From: an uncultured Selenomonadales bacterium
GTDB lineage: Bacteria; Bacillota; Negativicutes; Selenomonadales; Selenomonadaceae
Direction: 5' to 3'
Assembly (NCBI GenBank): GCA_900321035.1
Contig: ONUH01000001.1
Coordinates: 186,001 to 250,000 of the forward strand
DNA: 64,000 nt
This document shows positions 52,456 to 61,539 of the stretch, one piece after another. The notes under the pieces are model-generated. The model did no database searches and was not told the origin of the DNA. It worked only from the letters and a program-made list of their open reading frames with translations. The position numbers and the translations under genes are program-made. How positions within the stretch are numbered: the stretch's first letter is position 1; every line of letters begins with the position of its first letter.

Positions 52456-52494
52456 AAAAACAGCGGCTATCAGTGTTTTACACACGATAACCGC
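52456..52494 (-). terminator. Terminator-like hairpin in the nuo leader
   Basis: On the minus strand GCGGTTATC pairs with GATAGCCGC (52463-52494), an inner GTGT/ACAC extends the stem, and TGTTTTTG follows. It lies between the nuo promoter and nuoA, so it is a candidate attenuator. A second GGCCC/GGGGC hairpin lies just upstream. Confidence 0.6.
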
Positions 52495-52563
52495 CGTCTC
52501 ATAGCCCCAAAGGGCCTCTTTCTCTTTCGCAAAACAAGCACCTCATCGAAGTTGATAGAAAAT

Positions 52564-52592
52564 AGTATACAACTTTATAAGGGAGAATGCAA
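52564..52592 (-). promoter_or_regulatory. nuo operon promoter
   Basis: On the minus strand TTGCAT (52587-52592) and TATACT (52564-52569) have exactly 17 bases between them, about 145 bases before nuoA. The remaining 52593-52742 is AT-rich and holds the ribosome site of the divergent gene; I see no further feature there. Confidence 0.75.
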
Positions 52593-52742
52593 CCCTCAAA
52601 GCATATTCTTTCAGCCTTGGCAGATTTTCAAAAAATTTTAATATTCGTTTCATGATTTTCCAAAAGGGTTTTAAGTTTTTTTCTCGAAAATAGGGTATAT
52701 AAATAATTGCACGGCGAAATGCGGCGCAAAGGAGAGAATGCA

Positions 52743-53828
52743 ATGAAAAAAATCGGTATCGCGCTGACGGCGCTCGTCCTGTGCCTTGTTTGGGCGGCGA
52801 CGGCGCTGGCGGCCTCCGTGACCGCCACCGGACAGGGGGCAACGGAACGCGACGCGCTGCACGCGGCGATGCGGGAAGCCATTGAACAAAAAATCGGCGT
52901 CCTCGTTGACAGCCGGACGTACGTGGAAAACTACCGCGTCATCCACGACCGCATTTATACGCATTCCGAAGGATACATCACCGGATACGAGGTGCTGAAA
53001 TCCGAATATAAGAACGGCTACTATGAAATCACGATTCGCGCCGACGTCCGCGAGGAACTCTTGAACGCCGACCTGATGTCGTATCTGCAAAAGAAGGCCG
53101 TCGTCCGCGCCAACATGCAGGACCCGCGCATCGGCGTCATCATCGTGGACCAAAACGGCGACGAATATCCTTCCGTCGAAAACGCCCTCATCACCGGCCT
53201 GCAAAAAAACGGTTTTTCCCGTATCGTCGATCTGGCGCAGATTGACGCCTCGGTCAAGCAGCGCATCGCGAACGCCGTTTTCGACGGCGATTACGGGTTG
53301 GAAGCTCTCGGCTCCCATTTCAGCGTAGATTACCTCGTCACCGGCTATCTCGACCTGACCGACAACGGCATCCCCCTGATTGAGGATTACCCCTTCGTCG
53401 GCTCACTGAACAACGTCGTCGTGAATCTCTCGGTGCGGATGCTGAACGCCAACACCGGCGAAATCCTCTATGCCGGCTCGGCGAACGGCCAGTCTTTCAA
53501 TCTCGGCGCGAGGGCCCTGCAGGAAGCGCTGAAAAAGGCGACGGCTCCCATCATCAAGGAACTTTCGAAATCGGCGCTCCAAAAAGCCGCGAATCCCGAG
53601 CAGCACGTGACGATCCTCGTCACGGGGAACAGGCTCGGTTCCATGAGCGACGCCTTCGAGCGCATCAGCAGTATTCCCGGCGTGTCCGGCGTTTACACGC
53701 GGATGAAACAAGGCGGCGTCATGCAGATCGACGTCGATTACCACGGCACGGCGCACGATTTGGCGCAGGCCTTGGAACGTGACGGAATCGCCATCCGCGA
53801 AATGACGTCCGAATACATCCGCATCTGA
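52743..53828 (+). CDS. Secreted FlgT-like protein
   Basis: A 361-residue exported protein with a clear signal peptide (MKKIGIALTALVLCLVWAA, cleavage near ALA-AS). Its N-terminal domain (ATGQGATERDALHAAMREAI ... YITGYEVL) resembles the FlgT N-domain of flagellar T-ring proteins, and the middle has a TolB/CsgG-like fold pattern. In Vibrio such proteins build the outer-membrane flagellar ring, but FlgT-like proteins also occur without flagella. ATG 52743 follows AAAGGAGAG. It is probably cotranscribed with the LPP20-like gene 67 bases downstream, suggesting an envelope complex. Confidence 0.7.
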   Translation: MKKIGIALTALVLCLVWAATALAASVTATGQGATERDALHAAMREAIEQKIGVLVDSRTYVENYRVIHDRIYTHSEGYITGYEVLKSEYKNGYYEITIRADVREELLNADLMSYLQKKAVVRANMQDPRIGVIIVDQNGDEYPSVENALITGLQKNGFSRIVDLAQIDASVKQRIANAVFDGDYGLEALGSHFSVDYLVTGYLDLTDNGIPLIEDYPFVGSLNNVVVNLSVRMLNANTGEILYAGSANGQSFNLGARALQEALKKATAPIIKELSKSALQKAANPEQHVTILVTGNRLGSMSDAFERISSIPGVSGVYTRMKQGGVMQIDVDYHGTAHDLAQALERDGIAIREMTSEYIRI

Positions 53829-53895
53829 ACAAAAGTTGTCATAAGCGCCATTGGCGTTCATGGAATAATGAAACTATATTGAGGAGGAAATCATC

Positions 53896-54765
53896 ATGAA
53901 ACGAACGATTTTAGGATTGCTGACGGCGTGCCTGCTTCTGATGTGCAGCGTCGCAATGGCGGCGGGCGCGGACTTCGAGATGAACCGCGTCGAGGCCGAC
54001 GGCTTCGGGCTTCCCCCCGCATACGCGGTCAGCGAGGCGCAAGCCCGCCTCATGGCGCGGCGCGCGGCCATCGCCGACGCCCAGCGAAACCTTGCCGAAC
54101 AAATCGCGGGCGTGCAGGTCGATTCCGAAACCACCGTACAGAATCTGCAGGTTTCCAGCGACGTCGTAAAGACCCGCGTCTCCGCGCTTATAAAAGGCGC
54201 GAAGATCATCTCCGAATCTGCTGAGGACGGCGCGTATCATGTCGTCATGGCGCTCCCGCTGTACGGCGTGAACAACTCCCTCGCCTCGGCCGTGCTTCCG
54301 CAAATTTCGCGCCGTGAATCCTTCCCGGCAACCATCGCGCCGGAACCGGACGAACCGCTTTACACTCCGACGCAGCCGGAAACCACTACGGTCACGACCA
54401 CGACGACCCGCACCACGACCATCACGAACCGTCAGAGCGGCACCTACACAGGCGTCATCATCGACTGCACCGGGCTCGGCCTTCGCTCCGCCATGTCTCC
54501 GGTCATCAAGACCACGGCCGGCGAGCCGATTTACGGCTACAAAAACCTTGACTCGAAAAAAGTCATCAAGAACGGCATGGCCGGCTACTCGAACGGCTTC
54601 GGCGGAAATGTCAGCCGCGCGGGCTCCAATCCGCTCGTAGTAAAAGCCGTCGGCGTGGACCACTATTTCAACCCGGTCGTCAACGTAGCCGACGCGAAAA
54701 TTATCCTTGAAGAAAACGGTTATACCCACTTCCTCGATAATTGCGCGGTCGTGTTCATTAAATAA
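53896..54765 (+). CDS. Secreted LPP20-like protein with a threonine-rich linker
   Basis: A 289-residue exported protein. After a signal peptide (MKRTILGLLTACLLLMCSVA) comes an LPP20-type domain (AYAVSEAQARLMARRAAIAD, QRNLAEQIAGVQVD). A threonine-rich linker (about 161-180, TTTVTTTTTRTTTI) and a C-terminal domain of about 105 residues starting GTYTGVIIDCTGLGL follow. The cysteine at residue 12 sits in LTAC but too early for a convincing lipobox. GAGGAGG precedes the ATG. With the FlgT-like neighbour it probably forms a periplasmic or outer-envelope pair. Function unknown. Confidence 0.68.
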   Translation: MKRTILGLLTACLLLMCSVAMAAGADFEMNRVEADGFGLPPAYAVSEAQARLMARRAAIADAQRNLAEQIAGVQVDSETTVQNLQVSSDVVKTRVSALIKGAKIISESAEDGAYHVVMALPLYGVNNSLASAVLPQISRRESFPATIAPEPDEPLYTPTQPETTTVTTTTTRTTTITNRQSGTYTGVIIDCTGLGLRSAMSPVIKTTAGEPIYGYKNLDSKKVIKNGMAGYSNGFGGNVSRAGSNPLVVKAVGVDHYFNPVVNVADAKIILEENGYTHFLDNCAVVFIK

Positions 54766-54784
54766 CGAATAACAAACAACGCAA

Positions 54785-54834
54785 AAACAGGGACGGAATG
54801 ATAAGCGTCAATCTTATCTTCCGTCCCTGTTTTC
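54785..54834. terminator. Bidirectional terminator between the LPP20-like gene and thiE
   Basis: AACAGGGACGGAA and TTCCGTCCCTGTT form the outer stem, with an inner ATAAG/CTTAT and flanking A and T runs. Confidence 0.85.
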
Positions 54835-54846
54835 TTGTCTGTATCA

Positions 54847-55563
54847 TTATGATTTCCGCGCGTTCTCCCGCCAGGCTTTCACAAGCTCTGCCGCTGCTTT
54901 TCCCGGATCGGGAGCGCCCGCTACGGCGCTGACGACGAAGAAACCGTCCACGCCCGTCTGCGCCAGCGGAGGGATATCCGTCAGCTTCACGCCGCCCCCG
55001 ACGACGACGGGAATCTTGCTCGCCTGCGCCAGTTCCCTAATCTCCGCAAAACTCCGCGTGATGATATTTCCCTCGGAGTCAAGTCCGCAGTCGGGCTTCG
55101 TCGCCGTTTCATGGAGCGGCCCCGCGCCGAAATAATCGACGGCGCTGACGTCGGCTTCCCGAACATAGGCGATGAGTTCATCGGTTCTCGCGGAAAGACC
55201 GACGACGGCCTCCTCGCCCAGATAAGCGCGGCAGATTTCCGGCGGGACGTCCGACTGCCCGACGTGAACGCCGTCCGCCTTGATTCCCATTTTTCGCGCC
55301 GCCAGCACTACGTCGAGACGATCGTCCGCCAAAAGCGCCACGCGCTCCGACGCGCCCGCCGCCGCGATTTCCTCCGCCGCCTCCCGAAGCAGTTCGATCA
55401 GTTCCCGGGCGCTCGCTTCTTTCGAGCGAATCTGCACGCAGGTAAATCCCGCATGCAGCGCCGCCCGGATGATTTCGCGCACGGGACGCCCCCCGGTATT
55501 TTCCGGCCCGACGACAAGATAGGCCGAGATGTCGAGAACTTCGCGCATCGTCTTTCCCATCAT
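54847..55563 (-). CDS. thiE: Thiamine-phosphate synthase
   Basis: ThiE joins HMP-pyrophosphate and THZ-phosphate to form thiamine phosphate. The 238-residue TIM barrel has CVQIRSKEAS, LLADDRLDVVLA, GVHVGQSDVP, DYFGAGPLHETATKPD and VVVGGGVKL, each matching a ThiE active-site loop. The usual VSxHT is here LSARTDE. Its ATG overlaps the stop of the thiamine-binding gene by four bases. Last gene of the smc-ftsY-thi run. Confidence 0.92.
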   Translation of the reverse strand: MMGKTMREVLDISAYLVVGPENTGGRPVREIIRAALHAGFTCVQIRSKEASARELIELLREAAEEIAAAGASERVALLADDRLDVVLAARKMGIKADGVHVGQSDVPPEICRAYLGEEAVVGLSARTDELIAYVREADVSAVDYFGAGPLHETATKPDCGLDSEGNIITRSFAEIRELAQASKIPVVVGGGVKLTDIPPLAQTGVDGFFVVSAVAGAPDPGKAAAELVKAWRENARKS

Positions 55564-55865
55564 TTGCCGCCTTCCAAAATTTTCTCAACGATTTCGGTCT
55601 TTTTATGCATCATGTCGGCATGACCGGGCCGCACGTCCGCTTTCAGGACGACTTCCGTGCGAATCCCTTTTTCCGCCAGCACGAAAGTCGCATCCTTGAC
55701 CACCTGCATCACATCGTCCCACTCGCCTTCGATTTCCGTGAACATGGAATTCGTGCGGTTGGGAAGTCCTGACGCGCGAATCACGCGAATGACTTCCGCC
55801 ACTTCCGCCGAAAGTTCCTCTCCCGTTCCGCAGGGCGCGACTGCCAAAGCAACCAATACGTTCAT
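55560..55865 (-). CDS. Thiamine-binding protein, MTH1187/YkoF-related family
   Basis: A 101-residue protein of the MTH1187 (DUF77) family, a ferredoxin-like fold whose members bind thiamine or HMP. Pattern: MNVLVALAVAPCGTGEE at the start, TNSMFTEIEGEWDDVM in the middle and DVRPGHADMMHKK near the end. ATG 55865 follows GAGAGG; an in-frame extension to 56048 overlaps thiM and was rejected. Its place between thiM and thiE supports a role in thiamine salvage or transport. Confidence 0.87.
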   Translation of the reverse strand: MNVLVALAVAPCGTGEELSAEVAEVIRVIRASGLPNRTNSMFTEIEGEWDDVMQVVKDATFVLAEKGIRTEVVLKADVRPGHADMMHKKTEIVEKILEGGK

Positions 55866-55878
55866 ACTGTCATTCCTC

Positions 55879-56727
55879 TCACTTTCCAACCGTTTCGATC
55901 GTGAACGGCTGCGCGCCCACGTCTTCCGGAGTCGCCTGATAAAGTGCGTCAAGGAACGCGGTCTGGAAGCTCGCCGGTCCCTCTGCGCGGCTTTCCGCTT
56001 TTGCTCCGGCAAAATTGTAGATCGCCGTCGCGGTGAGCGCCGCGACAAAAGGCGTCGCCACGCAGGCGTAGACCGCCGCCACGCCGCCGAGAGAGCAGCC
56101 GGCTCCCGTAATCATCGGCAGAAACTTCGAGCCGCCCTCGGCCAGCGCAACGCTTTTCCCATCCGTCACGAGGTCCGTCGGACCGGATACCGCCACCGCG
56201 CCGCCCGTATGACGCGCGAGAGAAATCGCCGCCGTGCGCGCCGCTTCCACGGAGTCCGTCGAATCGACGCCGCGAACGCCGCCGGATTTTTTCCCGCTTT
56301 CCAGTTCCCAGAGCTCCGCCAATGCAATAATCTCCGAAGCGTTGCCCCGGATAATGGTCGGCTTGTCCGACCGAAACCCCAGCAAGAGGCTGGTTCGAAG
56401 ACCGCCGATACCGATGCCCACCGGATCGATTACCCACGGCTTCCCCTGCTCTGCCAGCGCTTTCGCCGTACGCGGCAACGTTTCCGCATACACGGGAAGC
56501 ATCGTCCCCATATTGATATACATGGCGCCGCCAACCGACGCCATAGCCTCGCCCTCGTCCGCCAGGTAAACCATCGCCGCCGAGCCGCCCACCGCAAGCT
56601 GCGCGTTCGCCACCAAATTGATCGTCACCGTGTTGGTGATGGAAGGCGCCAAGGGGTTCTTTTCCCGCGCAAGGCGCACTGCTTCCCGTATCTCGCGCCG
56701 CAAAGCTTCCTTTGTCGTTTTCTTCAT
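55879..56727 (-). CDS. thiM: Hydroxyethylthiazole kinase
   Basis: ThiM phosphorylates 4-methyl-5-hydroxyethylthiazole for thiamine salvage. The 282-residue ribokinase-fold protein shows SITNTVTINLVANAQLAVGG-type substrate sequence, WVIDPVGIG, IRGNASEI and the anion-hole GAGCSLGGVAA with the catalytic cysteine. It lies 19 bases after ftsY, with no TPP riboswitch in the gap. thiD is not in the window. Confidence 0.93.
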   Translation of the reverse strand: MKKTTKEALRREIREAVRLAREKNPLAPSITNTVTINLVANAQLAVGGSAAMVYLADEGEAMASVGGAMYINMGTMLPVYAETLPRTAKALAEQGKPWVIDPVGIGIGGLRTSLLLGFRSDKPTIIRGNASEIIALAELWELESGKKSGGVRGVDSTDSVEAARTAAISLARHTGGAVAVSGPTDLVTDGKSVALAEGGSKFLPMITGAGCSLGGVAAVYACVATPFVAALTATAIYNFAGAKAESRAEGPASFQTAFLDALYQATPEDVGAQPFTIETVGK

Positions 56728-56746
56728 GCAGAACCTCCGATAATAA

Positions 56747-57676
56747 TTATTCCGCTTCCTGCCCTTCGCCGAACAGCGCTTTCGAGAAATCCTCGGCGAC
56801 GAAGGGACGCAGGTCGGCGACGCCCTCGCCGACGCCGATCCATTTGATGGGCATATTAAGCTCCGCCTTGATGCCGATGACGACGCCGCCCTTTGCCGTG
56901 CCGTCGAGCTTCGTCAGCACGACGCCGGTAATCGGCGCGGCCTGGGTAAACAACTTCGCCTGGCTGACGGCGTTCTGCCCGGTGGTCGCGTCCAAAACGA
57001 GCAGCGTTTCATGCGGCGCGCCGGGAATCTCTCTCTGGATCACACGATTGATTTTTTCCAGCTCCGCCATCAGGTTCGATTTCGTCTGAAGCCGCCCCGC
57101 CGTATCGACCAGCAAGATGTCGATATTCCTCGCCTTTGCCGCCTTCACCGCGTCATAGACGACGGCGGCGGGATCGGAGCCCTCCTCGTGACGGATAAAT
57201 TCCGCTTCGCTCCTTTGCGCCCAAACTTCAAGCTGTTCAATAGCAGCCGCACGGAAAGTGTCGGCCGCCGCCATCATCACCGACTTGCCGTAATAATGAT
57301 AAAACGCGCTGAGCTTGCCGATGGTTGTCGTCTTTCCCGCGCCGTTGACGCCGATGACGAGAATGACCGTCGGCCCGTTGGCGGCCATTCGTATCCCTGC
57401 GCCGCCCTCCAGCAGTATTTCGGTAATCCGCGCCTCCAAAAACGGCTTCAAATCCTCCGGCGTCTTGATTTCTTTTTTCTTGATGCCTTTCCGCACGTCC
57501 GCCATCAGTTTTTCCGTCGTCATCACGCCGACGTCCGCCATGATGAGGATTTCCTCCAATTCGTCCAGGAGGTCGTCGTCAATATCCGCGTATCCGATGA
57601 TAGCCTTCTCGATTTTTTCGGTAAAGCTCTCCCTCGTCCGCGTCAATCCTTTTTTCAATCGGTCAAAAAATCCCAT
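56747..57676 (-). CDS. ftsY: Signal recognition particle receptor FtsY
   Basis: FtsY is the membrane-associated GTPase that receives SRP-ribosome complexes. The 309-residue protein has a short N-terminal amphipathic part, the N-domain, and the SRP GTPase G domain. G1 is GVNGAGKTTT (109-118), AAADTFRAAAIEQL follows, G3 is DTAGRLQTK and G4 is TKLDGTAKGG. It lacks the long acidic A-domain of E. coli FtsY, as usual in Firmicutes. Follows smc, a common gene order. Confidence 0.96.
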   Translation of the reverse strand: MGFFDRLKKGLTRTRESFTEKIEKAIIGYADIDDDLLDELEEILIMADVGVMTTEKLMADVRKGIKKKEIKTPEDLKPFLEARITEILLEGGAGIRMAANGPTVILVIGVNGAGKTTTIGKLSAFYHYYGKSVMMAAADTFRAAAIEQLEVWAQRSEAEFIRHEEGSDPAAVVYDAVKAAKARNIDILLVDTAGRLQTKSNLMAELEKINRVIQREIPGAPHETLLVLDATTGQNAVSQAKLFTQAAPITGVVLTKLDGTAKGGVVIGIKAELNMPIKWIGVGEGVADLRPFVAEDFSKALFGEGQEAE

Positions 57677-57743
57677 GCTTCTCTTCCCCGCTTTTCAATA
57701 CATACAACCGCAAATCCTAAAGTTCGTCCAGCCCGACGCGCCC

Positions 57744-60700
57744 TCACGCCGGAACGTCTTCCAATTTCACCGAGATGATTTTCGACACGCCGGCGTCCTC
57801 CAACGTGACGCCGTACATGGTATCCGCGGACTCCATCGTTCCCTTGCGGTGGGTGACCACCACAAACTGCGTCTTCTCCGAGAATTTGTGCAGGAAACGC
57901 CCGAAATTCGCAATATTCGTCTCATCCAGAGGCGCGTCGATCTCATCCAGCACGGAAAACGGCGCAGGCCGCACCCGTAAAAACGCGAACAGGAGCGCGA
58001 TAACCGTCAGTGCCCGCTCGCCGCCGGAAAGCACCGAAAGATTCTGCTGCTTCTTTCCGGGAATCTGCACCACGATCTCCACGCCCGATTCGAGGACGTT
58101 TTGCTCGTCCGTCAGCAGGAGCTGCGCGTCTCCGCCCGCCTGCCCCCCGAACAGGTCGATAAAGATGTCGTGGAACGCTTTCTGTATCTCCGCGAAAGCC
58201 GCCTTGAAGGTCTTTGTCATATCGGCGTCCAGCTCCTGGATCAGCCGCTGGAAGTTCTTTTTTGCGCCTTCGATGTCCTGCATCTGCTTTTGGTATTTCT
58301 CATACTGCTCCGAGAGCTTCTGGTATTCCTCCACCGCGTTCGGGTTCACGGGACCGAGCTCCGCAATATTCCGCTCCAGGCCGCGCACCCGGGATTTCAG
58401 CTCTCCGGGCGGCATGTCCACGGTCTGCTCCGCCGCTTCGTCCACTTGCAGCGAGAAATCCTCGTCCAGTTTCAGAAGGCTCTGTTCCCGTTGCAGCCGG
58501 AACTTTTCCGTGTCCTTGTCGATGGCGTGCAGCCGTTCCTGCAAATCCCCCTGCTTTCGGCGGAGTTCCTTCAGTTTTCCCTCTGTGGCGTTCTCCTCCG
58601 CCATGCATTCCGTCCGCTTTTCATCGACGGCCTTGTATTCCCTGTCGATTTCTTCAAAATCCGCAAGCAGCGCTTTCTTTTCTTCGACAAGTCTTTGCAT
58701 CTGCTCCGCGCCGTCCGTCAGGCCCTCCAAGAGACGCGCCGCTTCTTCCCGATTGGCCGCGAGATTTTCCTCGATCCCGCCGATCTCCCGTTCTTTCATC
58801 AGGACTGCGCCGTGCCGCTTGAACGCCTCCGTTTTCAGTCCGTCCATCTCCTGATGCAGCCGGTCGCGAATCTGCCCATAATCCTCAAAATCCTGTTCCA
58901 GATCGGCGACGGTATCGCGAACGCTGTCCGTCTGCCGCCGGAGCTCCTCCACTTCGTTTCCGAGCGCGCGGACAGCCTGCACCATTTTCGTCCGGTTCTC
59001 CTGCGCCTCGGCGAAAGTGGCCGCCGCGTGCTTCACCAATTCCTTCAGCCCGTCCAGCCGAAGAACGTCCGCCTCCATCTGCTCCGATAAAGACTTCCTC
59101 TCGGCGCTTTTTCCGCTCATCTCGACGCGCACGTCCTCCAAACGCTTCTTGTCAGCCTCGGACTGTCGTTCCATCTCCCGCAGTTCTTCCTCGGCCGCTG
59201 CGCATTCGCTTTCCGCCGTCTTGATGGCCACTTCCTTTTCCGTCAGCTCGCGCGCCAGCGCTTCCAGTTCTTCCTTACGGTTCAAAAAGCCCGTCTCGCT
59301 GCTCCTAAGGCTGCCTCCGGAAATCGACCCGCCCGGATTCAGGAGCTCGCCCGTCAGCGTAACGATTCGCGCACGATATCCCAACTTTTTCGCCGCGGAG
59401 AGCGCGTGCTCCATCGTATCCGCCAGGAGCGTCCGCGCCAGCAGGAAATCGACGGCTTTTCGATATTCCTCTGCCGCGCCGATGACTTCGTTCATATAAC
59501 CGAGTATGCCCGGCAGTTTTCTAGCCGCTTCTTCCTGCCCGTTCCGTATCGTCAGCGTAGAAAGGGGCAAAAACGTCGCCCGCCCGGCTTTCCGCCGTTT
59601 CAGATATTCAATCGCGCCTTTCGCGGCCTCCGTGTCCCGCGTCACGATATTCTGCAGCGCGCCTCCAAGAGCCGCTTCCGCCGCCGTCAGATATTTCTTC
59701 GGCACTTCAATCAGCTCGGCAACCGCTCCGCATATCCCCTTTTTCCACGGCTCGGTTGCCGTGAGCACCGCTTTCGCGGCGTTGCCGAACCCCTCATAGG
59801 ATTCCAAGGCTCTCTGCAGGATTTCCCGCTTTCCTTCGGTTTGATCGATGTATGTCCTGGCAATGGAAATCGTCTGCCGCCGTTCTTTTTGCAGTTTCTC
59901 GATTCTCCGGCGCGTCGTTTCCGCTTTTTTCTGCGCCGCCAGCAGTCCCTGCTCTTCTTCCTCCAATTCGCTTATCCGACGGGAAAGCGCGTCCAACTTT
60001 TCCCGGTTTTCGCCAAGACGTTTTTCCCCTTCCCGGATTTCCTGTTCCTGCCGCTGCCGCGCTTCCTTGCTCGTAATCAGATTCTGCTCCAGCGAGCCGA
60101 GCTCCCCCTGCTTCGTCAGATAATCTTTCTGCGTTTCCGAAAACCGGATTGAAAGCTCGTCTCTCGTTTGCCTCCGCGTCTTCAGCTCCTCGAAAATCCG
60201 ATTGACGTTCTCCTGCGCCTCCGCCAGCTTTTGTTCCGCGTCCTGCTGGGCCTGCAGGGCTTCCTGTTCCCCTTCCCGGAGACCGGTTACCGCTTCCTTC
60301 GCTTCGGCAAGTCCCGTTTGCAGCGCTTCCCGCTTTTCTTTCAGCGCCCGCTGTGTTTCGTCGCTGTTTTGGCGGCGCTCCTCCAATACCCGGATCTCCG
60401 TTTCCTTGCCGCTGATTTTTTCCTGCTGCGCGTTGCGCGCCTCGAATTTCCGCTGTCCCTCCTGCTGCAAATCAATCAGCGTCTTCGCCAGCGCCTCTTT
60501 TTCCGCCTCCAGCGATATAAGATTGGAGGCCGTTTCCGCTTCCTCCTGCTGGCACGCAGCAAACCGCTCCCTGCTTGCCTGCTCCTTCTCTCCCATCTCC
60601 TGCTGTGCCCGGAAAAGCTCCGTGATTTTGCACCGCCGCAACTCGCCGTTCCATACGTTGAACTTCTTCGTGCGCTCGGCAGCCTCGGCCATAGGCGCAA

Positions 60701-61301
60701 GCTGATCCTCCAGCCCCTGCCGGATATCTCCCAGCCGGACGAGATTCTTCTCCGCCTCCTCCAGCTTTCGCACCGCAGAATACTTACGGTCCCGGAATTT
60801 CGTTATCCCCGCCGTCTCCTCGAAAAACAGCCGCCGCTCCTCGGGACGGCTGTTCAGCACCGAATCCATCTTGTTCTGACTGATGACGCTGAGACCGTCG
60901 CGCCCAAGCCCCGTATCGGCCAGCATCTCATAGATGTCCTTCAAATGGCAGCGGGTATTGTTCAAAAGGAACTCGCTGTCACCCGAACGGAAAATCCGCC
61001 GCGTAATGACAATCTCATCGAAATTTCCGGGCAGATCGCCCTGGTTCAAAAGCGTCAGGGAAACCTCCGCCGCCCCGAGGGAACGCCGCTCCGAGCTGCC
61101 CGCGAAAATGATGTCCTCGGTCTTCGTGCCGCGAAGATTCCGCACGTTCCGCTCGCCGAGCACCCAACGGATCGCGTCCGTGATATTGCTCTTGCCGCTG
61201 CCGTTCGGTCCAACGATAGCCGTCACGCCGTGGTCAAACTCGATCTCGATTTTATCCGCAAATGATTTGAAGCCGTAAGCTTCCAATCGTTTCAACTGCA
61301 A
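57744..61301 (-). CDS. smc: Chromosome segregation ATPase SMC
   Basis: SMC forms the condensin core that organises newly replicated DNA and is loaded by ParB at parS. The 1185-residue protein has Walker A VGPNGSGKSNITDAIRW near the N-terminus, two long coiled coils and a hinge (about 515-640). The C-terminal signature LSVLSGGERALTVIAL and Walker B VLDEIDAPLDETN complete the ATPase. TTG 61301 gives the family-like N-terminus (leucine codon read as Met, then QLKRLEAYGFKSF); TTG 61313 is an alternative four codons upstream. A TATAAT lies at 61336-61341 on the minus strand. Its presence beside two parS sites fits a ParB-SMC loading region. Confidence 0.96.
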   Translation of the reverse strand: MQLKRLEAYGFKSFADKIEIEFDHGVTAIVGPNGSGKSNITDAIRWVLGERNVRNLRGTKTEDIIFAGSSERRSLGAAEVSLTLLNQGDLPGNFDEIVITRRIFRSGDSEFLLNNTRCHLKDIYEMLADTGLGRDGLSVISQNKMDSVLNSRPEERRLFFEETAGITKFRDRKYSAVRKLEEAEKNLVRLGDIRQGLEDQLAPMAEAAERTKKFNVWNGELRRCKITELFRAQQEMGEKEQASRERFAACQQEEAETASNLISLEAEKEALAKTLIDLQQEGQRKFEARNAQQEKISGKETEIRVLEERRQNSDETQRALKEKREALQTGLAEAKEAVTGLREGEQEALQAQQDAEQKLAEAQENVNRIFEELKTRRQTRDELSIRFSETQKDYLTKQGELGSLEQNLITSKEARQRQEQEIREGEKRLGENREKLDALSRRISELEEEEQGLLAAQKKAETTRRRIEKLQKERRQTISIARTYIDQTEGKREILQRALESYEGFGNAAKAVLTATEPWKKGICGAVAELIEVPKKYLTAAEAALGGALQNIVTRDTEAAKGAIEYLKRRKAGRATFLPLSTLTIRNGQEEAARKLPGILGYMNEVIGAAEEYRKAVDFLLARTLLADTMEHALSAAKKLGYRARIVTLTGELLNPGGSISGGSLRSSETGFLNRKEELEALARELTEKEVAIKTAESECAAAEEELREMERQSEADKKRLEDVRVEMSGKSAERKSLSEQMEADVLRLDGLKELVKHAAATFAEAQENRTKMVQAVRALGNEVEELRRQTDSVRDTVADLEQDFEDYGQIRDRLHQEMDGLKTEAFKRHGAVLMKEREIGGIEENLAANREEAARLLEGLTDGAEQMQRLVEEKKALLADFEEIDREYKAVDEKRTECMAEENATEGKLKELRRKQGDLQERLHAIDKDTEKFRLQREQSLLKLDEDFSLQVDEAAEQTVDMPPGELKSRVRGLERNIAELGPVNPNAVEEYQKLSEQYEKYQKQMQDIEGAKKNFQRLIQELDADMTKTFKAAFAEIQKAFHDIFIDLFGGQAGGDAQLLLTDEQNVLESGVEIVVQIPGKKQQNLSVLSGGERALTVIALLFAFLRVRPAPFSVLDEIDAPLDETNIANFGRFLHKFSEKTQFVVVTHRKGTMESADTMYGVTLEDAGVSKIISVKLEDVPA

Positions 61302-61363
61302 ACTGCCCACCAACTTGTTGTCTTAATATCTTTTTATTATACAAAAAAAATACCAACGACGCC

Positions 61364-61404
61364 ACAAAAAAACGGCGCACGGGAAAACAATCCCCATGCA
61401 CCGT
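61364..61404 (-). terminator. Terminator after tRNA-Arg
   Basis: On the minus strand ACGGTGCATGGG pairs with CCCGTGCGCCGT (two wobble pairs) around a nine-base loop and is followed by seven Ts. Confidence 0.85.
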
Positions 61405-61412
61405 AATTCTTC

Positions 61413-61489
<77 letters not shown>

Positions 61490-61539
61490 AATTACACGAA
61501 ATGTATTATAACAAATCCTTCCCCGGCGCGCAATCCCTA

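Noticed and set aside
55560..56048. Long N-terminal extension of the thiamine-binding protein
   Set aside because: The extra residues are Arg/Ser-rich, overlap thiM and lack family similarity; ATG 55865 has a ribosome site.
56728..56746. TPP riboswitch before thiM
   Set aside because: Only 19 bases separate ftsY and thiM.
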